Assembly (NCBI RefSeq): GCF_000308555.1
Contig: NZ_BAFY01000076.1
Span: forward strand, 1-36,596
Source of the DNA: Nocardia cyriacigeorgica NBRC 100375
GTDB lineage: Bacteria > Actinomycetota > Actinomycetes > Mycobacteriales > Mycobacteriaceae
Reading direction: 5' to 3'
DNA: 36,596 bases
The position numbers and the translations under genes are program-made. The notes under the pieces are model-generated. The model saw nothing but the letters and a program-made list of their open reading frames with translations, was not told the origin of the DNA and did not search any database. This document shows, in pieces, positions 32,662 through 36,596 of this stretch (position 1 is the stretch's first letter; every line of letters begins with the position of its first letter).

Positions 32662-33243
32662 TCAGCTCCAGTGGTATTCGATGACCAGCCGGTGCGCGAT
32701 CACATCGAAGGTCTTGCGCGGCAGGATCGCACCCTCGCGGCGGATGCCCGCCTCGGGAACATCGAGGACGCGGTCGAGGCGGACCCAGCTGGGCCGGCCG
32801 TCGTGGTCCCAGCTGCCGCTGCCGATCCCGACCCAGTTGCGGTCGTGGGCGCGCACCGGATTCGACGACAGCATCAGCCCGAGCAGAGTGCGGCGGTCCC
32901 GGCCGACCACGAGCACCGGCCGGTCCTTGCCGTTGGCCGGATCTTCCTCGAACGGCACCCAGGTCCACACGATCTCGCCTGGGTCGGCCCGCCCGTCCAG
33001 GTGCGGGGCGTAGACGATCTGGCGGGCGCGTTCGGCGGTGGGCACCGGGGTGGAGGCCGCGGGGCGAACCGGGACGGCGACGGCCTTGCGCGGCGGCGCG
33101 AGTGAGCCGACTGCCCGCTCCAGCAGGGTGGAGCGTTGCAGCTTGCCGACCAGTTTCGGCGCCTGCGACTTGACGATCTTGGGACCCTGCTCCTTCGCGA
33201 TGAGGCCGAGCTGCTTGCCGAGAGAGTTCCAACTGCGGGCCAT
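32662..33243 (-). CDS. PemK/MazF-like toxin-family protein (solitary)
   Basis: 193 residues. The C-terminal ~115 residues match the PemK/MazF fold: [39 protein letters not shown], the segment [12 protein letters not shown] and [13 protein letters not shown]. The N-terminal ~80 residues form a basic extension rich in Lys, Arg and Pro that is absent from classic MazF. MazF toxins are sequence-specific endoribonucleases, but no antitoxin gene adjoins this one. The homologue Rv2405 in M. tuberculosis holds the same place beside lepA, suggesting a conserved housekeeping role rather than a mobile toxin-antitoxin module. ATG 33243 is supported by a -10 hexamer immediately upstream; GTG 33246 is possible. 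Confidence 0.82.
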   Translation of the reverse strand: MARSWNSLGKQLGLIAKEQGPKIVKSQAPKLVGKLQRSTLLERAVGSLAPPRKAVAVPVRPAASTPVPTAERARQIVYAPHLDGRADPGEIVWTWVPFEEDPANGKDRPVLVVGRDRRTLLGLMLSSNPVRAHDRNWVGIGSGSWDHDGRPSWVRLDRVLDVPEAGIRREGAILPRKTFDVIAHRLVIEYHWS

Positions 33244-33249
33244 CACTGG

Positions 33250-33255
33250 AATATA
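33250..33255 (-). promoter_or_regulatory. Putative -10 element of the PemK-like gene (leaderless)
   Basis: On the minus strand TATATT ends 6 nt before ATG 33243. It is the most A+T-rich hexamer in the spacer, and no Shine-Dalgarno sequence is present. Confidence 0.45.
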
Positions 33256-33417
33256 ACGGCGAGCCGCCGTGATCACATCCGTACCGAAGCGGCCCACCTG
33301 CCCTCGATCACCGTGTGGCCGCCGGTAATTGCCGCAATGCACGGGCCAGCGGAGGGCGCCGGCCCCCGCCCATGGGACGATGGAGCGCAGTTCGCCGATA
33401 CCCGAATGAGGAGTGGA

Positions 33418-35283
<1,866 letters not shown>

Positions 35284-35445
35284 CGCGCGATCTCGGGTTT
35301 GTTCAGGGATAATGGCGCGTCGGCCGGTGCCGGCGTCGCCACCCGGTAACTGGGGGCTGGAGCAATTCGCGTGGCGTTGTTAACTTTTTCGGCGTCCCGG
35401 AGGATGTGACAGCTGGGTTCTGCACAAATATGGTGGTACCTGATC

Positions 35446-35498
35446 TTCACTCTCGGTCGGTCCGGCGTGGTGAGGATGCTGGAAGACCCGAGAGTGGA
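35446..35498 (+). promoter_or_regulatory. Hairpin occluding the ribosome-binding site of the Gly/Pro-repeat gene
   Basis: CACTCTCGG (35448-35456) pairs with CCGAGAGTG (35488-35496); a wobble and a T-A pair extend it to 35446/35498. The 31-nt loop is long. The 3' arm runs into the GGAG (35496-35499) that serves ATG 35507, so folding would hide the site. Regulation is inferred; no known riboswitch matches. Confidence 0.4.
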
Positions 35499-35506
35499 GT
35501 TGTCGT

Positions 35507-36596
35507 ATGACGCGTGACCTGCCCTTCGACGGCGATTTCGAGGCCGACGAGCGTGGCGGCGACACTGCCTACCGTGTAGCGAGTGGTGTCGCGCGGGTAG
35601 CAAGGGGCGGCGCATACGTCACCGGCGGCGCACTGGTGGCCGCCAACGGTGGTGGGGTTCCGGCTCAGCCTGGCGAACATCATCTGGATAGCTGGAATGC
35701 CGGCTGGGCGCGCAACAGCGATCCCGATCCCGATGTCCCGAGCCCGGTGCTCACCTTCCCGGACCCCGTTCCCGGCGACTACACGCAGACTCCGGTCGCC
35801 GATCAGGGACCCGACGTCGATGCTCCCGGAGCCGACCCGTGGGTCACCATGCCGCTGCCCCGCCTCGACGGCAGCGTTGGCAGCAGCAACGGGGGCGGTA
35901 CCGACGCGGGCTTCGGACTGCCGTCGTTGCCAGGAAACGGTTCCGACAGTATGCGGGTGCCCGGTTCGAGCGGTGAGGGCGTGCCGGGTATCGGCGGCAT
36001 CCCCGGCGCCGGCGGCGACGGCGTCCCTGGACTCGGTGGTATCCCCGGCGCCTCCGGTGAGGGTGTTCCCGGACTCGGCGGTCTGCCCGGTTCGACGTCG
36101 GAGGGTGTACCGGGTATCGGTGGAATCCCTGGTGCCGGTGGGCAGTCGAACGGTTTCACGCTGCCCGGCACCGGTGCAGGCGAGCTCGCGGAGCCCGGTG
36201 GTCAAGGCTTCGGCCTGCCCGGGCACGGGCTCGGCCAGGCCGGGCACGGCTTCGGACTGCCCGGCACCAACGGCTTCGTCGCGCCCGGCTCCAACCCCTT
36301 CGGCATGCCGGGCGCCTCGCCCGTGGCCCAGCCGGAGACCGGCGCGCCGGGTGCGGGCGATCCGTTCGACGGCATCGGCAACGGCGACAATCTCGGGGTC
36401 TTCCTCGGTACCGAGCTGAGCGTCGACTTCGGCATCGGTGCGGACGGGATCTACCTGAACACCGCGATGAAGGTCGACTTCGCCGTCGGCAATGTCGGCG
36501 ATGAGCTGGACCAGTACACCGACTGGCTCGCCGACGGCATACGCGTGCCCGACGGCTCCCGTACCGCTGTCGATGCGGGCGAGTCCGGCGGCGGGC
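35507..36596 (+). CDS. Gly/Pro-rich repeat protein (3' partial)
   Basis: ATG 35507, with GGAG 7 nt upstream, opens a frame that stays open to the end of the window (363 codons seen), so the C-terminus is missing. Layout: an acidic N-terminus (MTRDLPFDGDFEADERGG); a Gly/Ala segment (about 28-50); HLDSWNAGWARNSDPDPDVP; a Pro/Asp-rich stretch; then about residues 130-285 very rich in Gly and Pro, including four tandem 14-residue units of type GEGVPGIGGIPGAG and looser GFGLPGHG/GFGLPGTNG units. The last ~75 residues are ordinary sequence (LGVFLGTELSVDFGIGADGI, VDFAVGNVGDELDQY). There is no classic signal peptide. I do not recognise a function; a surface or scaffold role is a guess from composition. 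Confidence 0.75.
   Translation, partial: MTRDLPFDGDFEADERGGDTAYRVASGVARVARGGAYVTGGALVAANGGGVPAQPGEHHLDSWNAGWARNSDPDPDVPSPVLTFPDPVPGDYTQTPVADQGPDVDAPGADPWVTMPLPRLDGSVGSSNGGGTDAGFGLPSLPGNGSDSMRVPGSSGEGVPGIGGIPGAGGDGVPGLGGIPGASGEGVPGLGGLPGSTSEGVPGIGGIPGAGGQSNGFTLPGTGAGELAEPGGQGFGLPGHGLGQAGHGFGLPGTNGFVAPGSNPFGMPGASPVAQPETGAPGAGDPFDGIGNGDNLGVFLGTELSVDFGIGADGIYLNTAMKVDFAVGNVGDELDQYTDWLADGIRVPDGSRTAVDAGESGGG
35972..36139 (+). repeat. Four tandem 42-bp coding repeats (14-residue units)
   Basis: Units at 35972-36013, 36014-36055, 36056-36097 and 36098-36139 each encode [GS][ED]GVPG[IL]GG[IL]PG followed by two small residues. DNA identity is partial through synonymous changes, so the repeat is conserved at protein level rather than freshly duplicated. 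Copy number may vary between strains. Confidence 0.8.

Noticed and set aside
35284..35506. Riboswitch such as ydaO (c-di-AMP) upstream of the Gly/Pro-repeat gene
   Set aside because: Small stems can be drawn but conserved core nucleotides of known actinobacterial riboswitches are not recognisable.
35972..36139. CRISPR-like array from regularly spaced repeats
   Set aside because: The units are contiguous, in frame and protein-coding, with no spacers.

Overview
The window is high-G+C actinobacterial DNA, most likely from Nocardia or a close relative in the Mycobacteriales. The evidence is the very high G+C, frequent GTG starts, and a gene order (proA, nadD, rsfS, gpgP, octT-like, degV, comEA, comEC, holA, rpsT, then a PemK-like gene divergent from lepA) that follows the Rv2427c-Rv2404c block of Mycobacterium tuberculosis. 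Several genes not expected in that core block are inserted. Genus assignment is inference; no rRNA or tRNA gene is present to confirm it.

Region by region. 1-4.0 kb: a 5'-truncated UbiA-like membrane protein, converging on an O-methyltransferase, a MerR regulator and a 2-hydroxyacid dehydrogenase. 4.1-7.3 kb: a minus-strand DNA-repair pair, a RecQ-type helicase with a phosphoribosyltransferase-like tail and a stand-alone LigD-type polymerase. 7.5-11.2 kb: a small membrane protein, RNA ligase RtcB, a ribokinase and a pentapeptide-repeat protein. 11.3-12.6 kb: proA. 12.6-19.2 kb: a compact four-gene run of MoxR AAA+ ATPase, VWA/CoxE-like protein, HSP90-like ATPase and a TPR protein. This is the best candidate for an under-described system: two ATP-driven remodelling modules side by side with no obvious client enzyme.

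19.2-27.6 kb: the conserved nadD-rsfS-gpgP-octT-degV-comEA-comEC series. Genes overlap or nearly abut as far as degV. The octT homologue has an N-terminal low-complexity extension of about 240 residues. comEC is frameshifted near 27.16-27.18 kb, so its metallo-beta-lactamase-like tail lies in another frame. 27.6-30.1 kb: an SGNH-hydrolase lipoprotein divergent from holA. 30.1-30.8 kb: a gene graveyard, an aldo/keto reductase fragment back to back with a frameshifted MmyB-type regulator, both lacking their 5' halves as if one deletion removed them and the promoter between them. 30.8-35.3 kb: a small acidic protein, rpsT, an aquaporin, a PemK/MazF-like protein and lepA. 35.5 kb to the end: a Gly/Pro-repeat protein cut by the window edge, preceded by a hairpin that reaches its ribosome-binding site.

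Five genes (proA, nadD, comEA, holA, the PemK-like gene) have a TANNNT hexamer ending 6-8 nt before the chosen start codon, suggesting leaderless transcripts. Strong hairpins separate most convergent pairs. I found no tRNA, rRNA, CRISPR array, insertion sequence or prophage.
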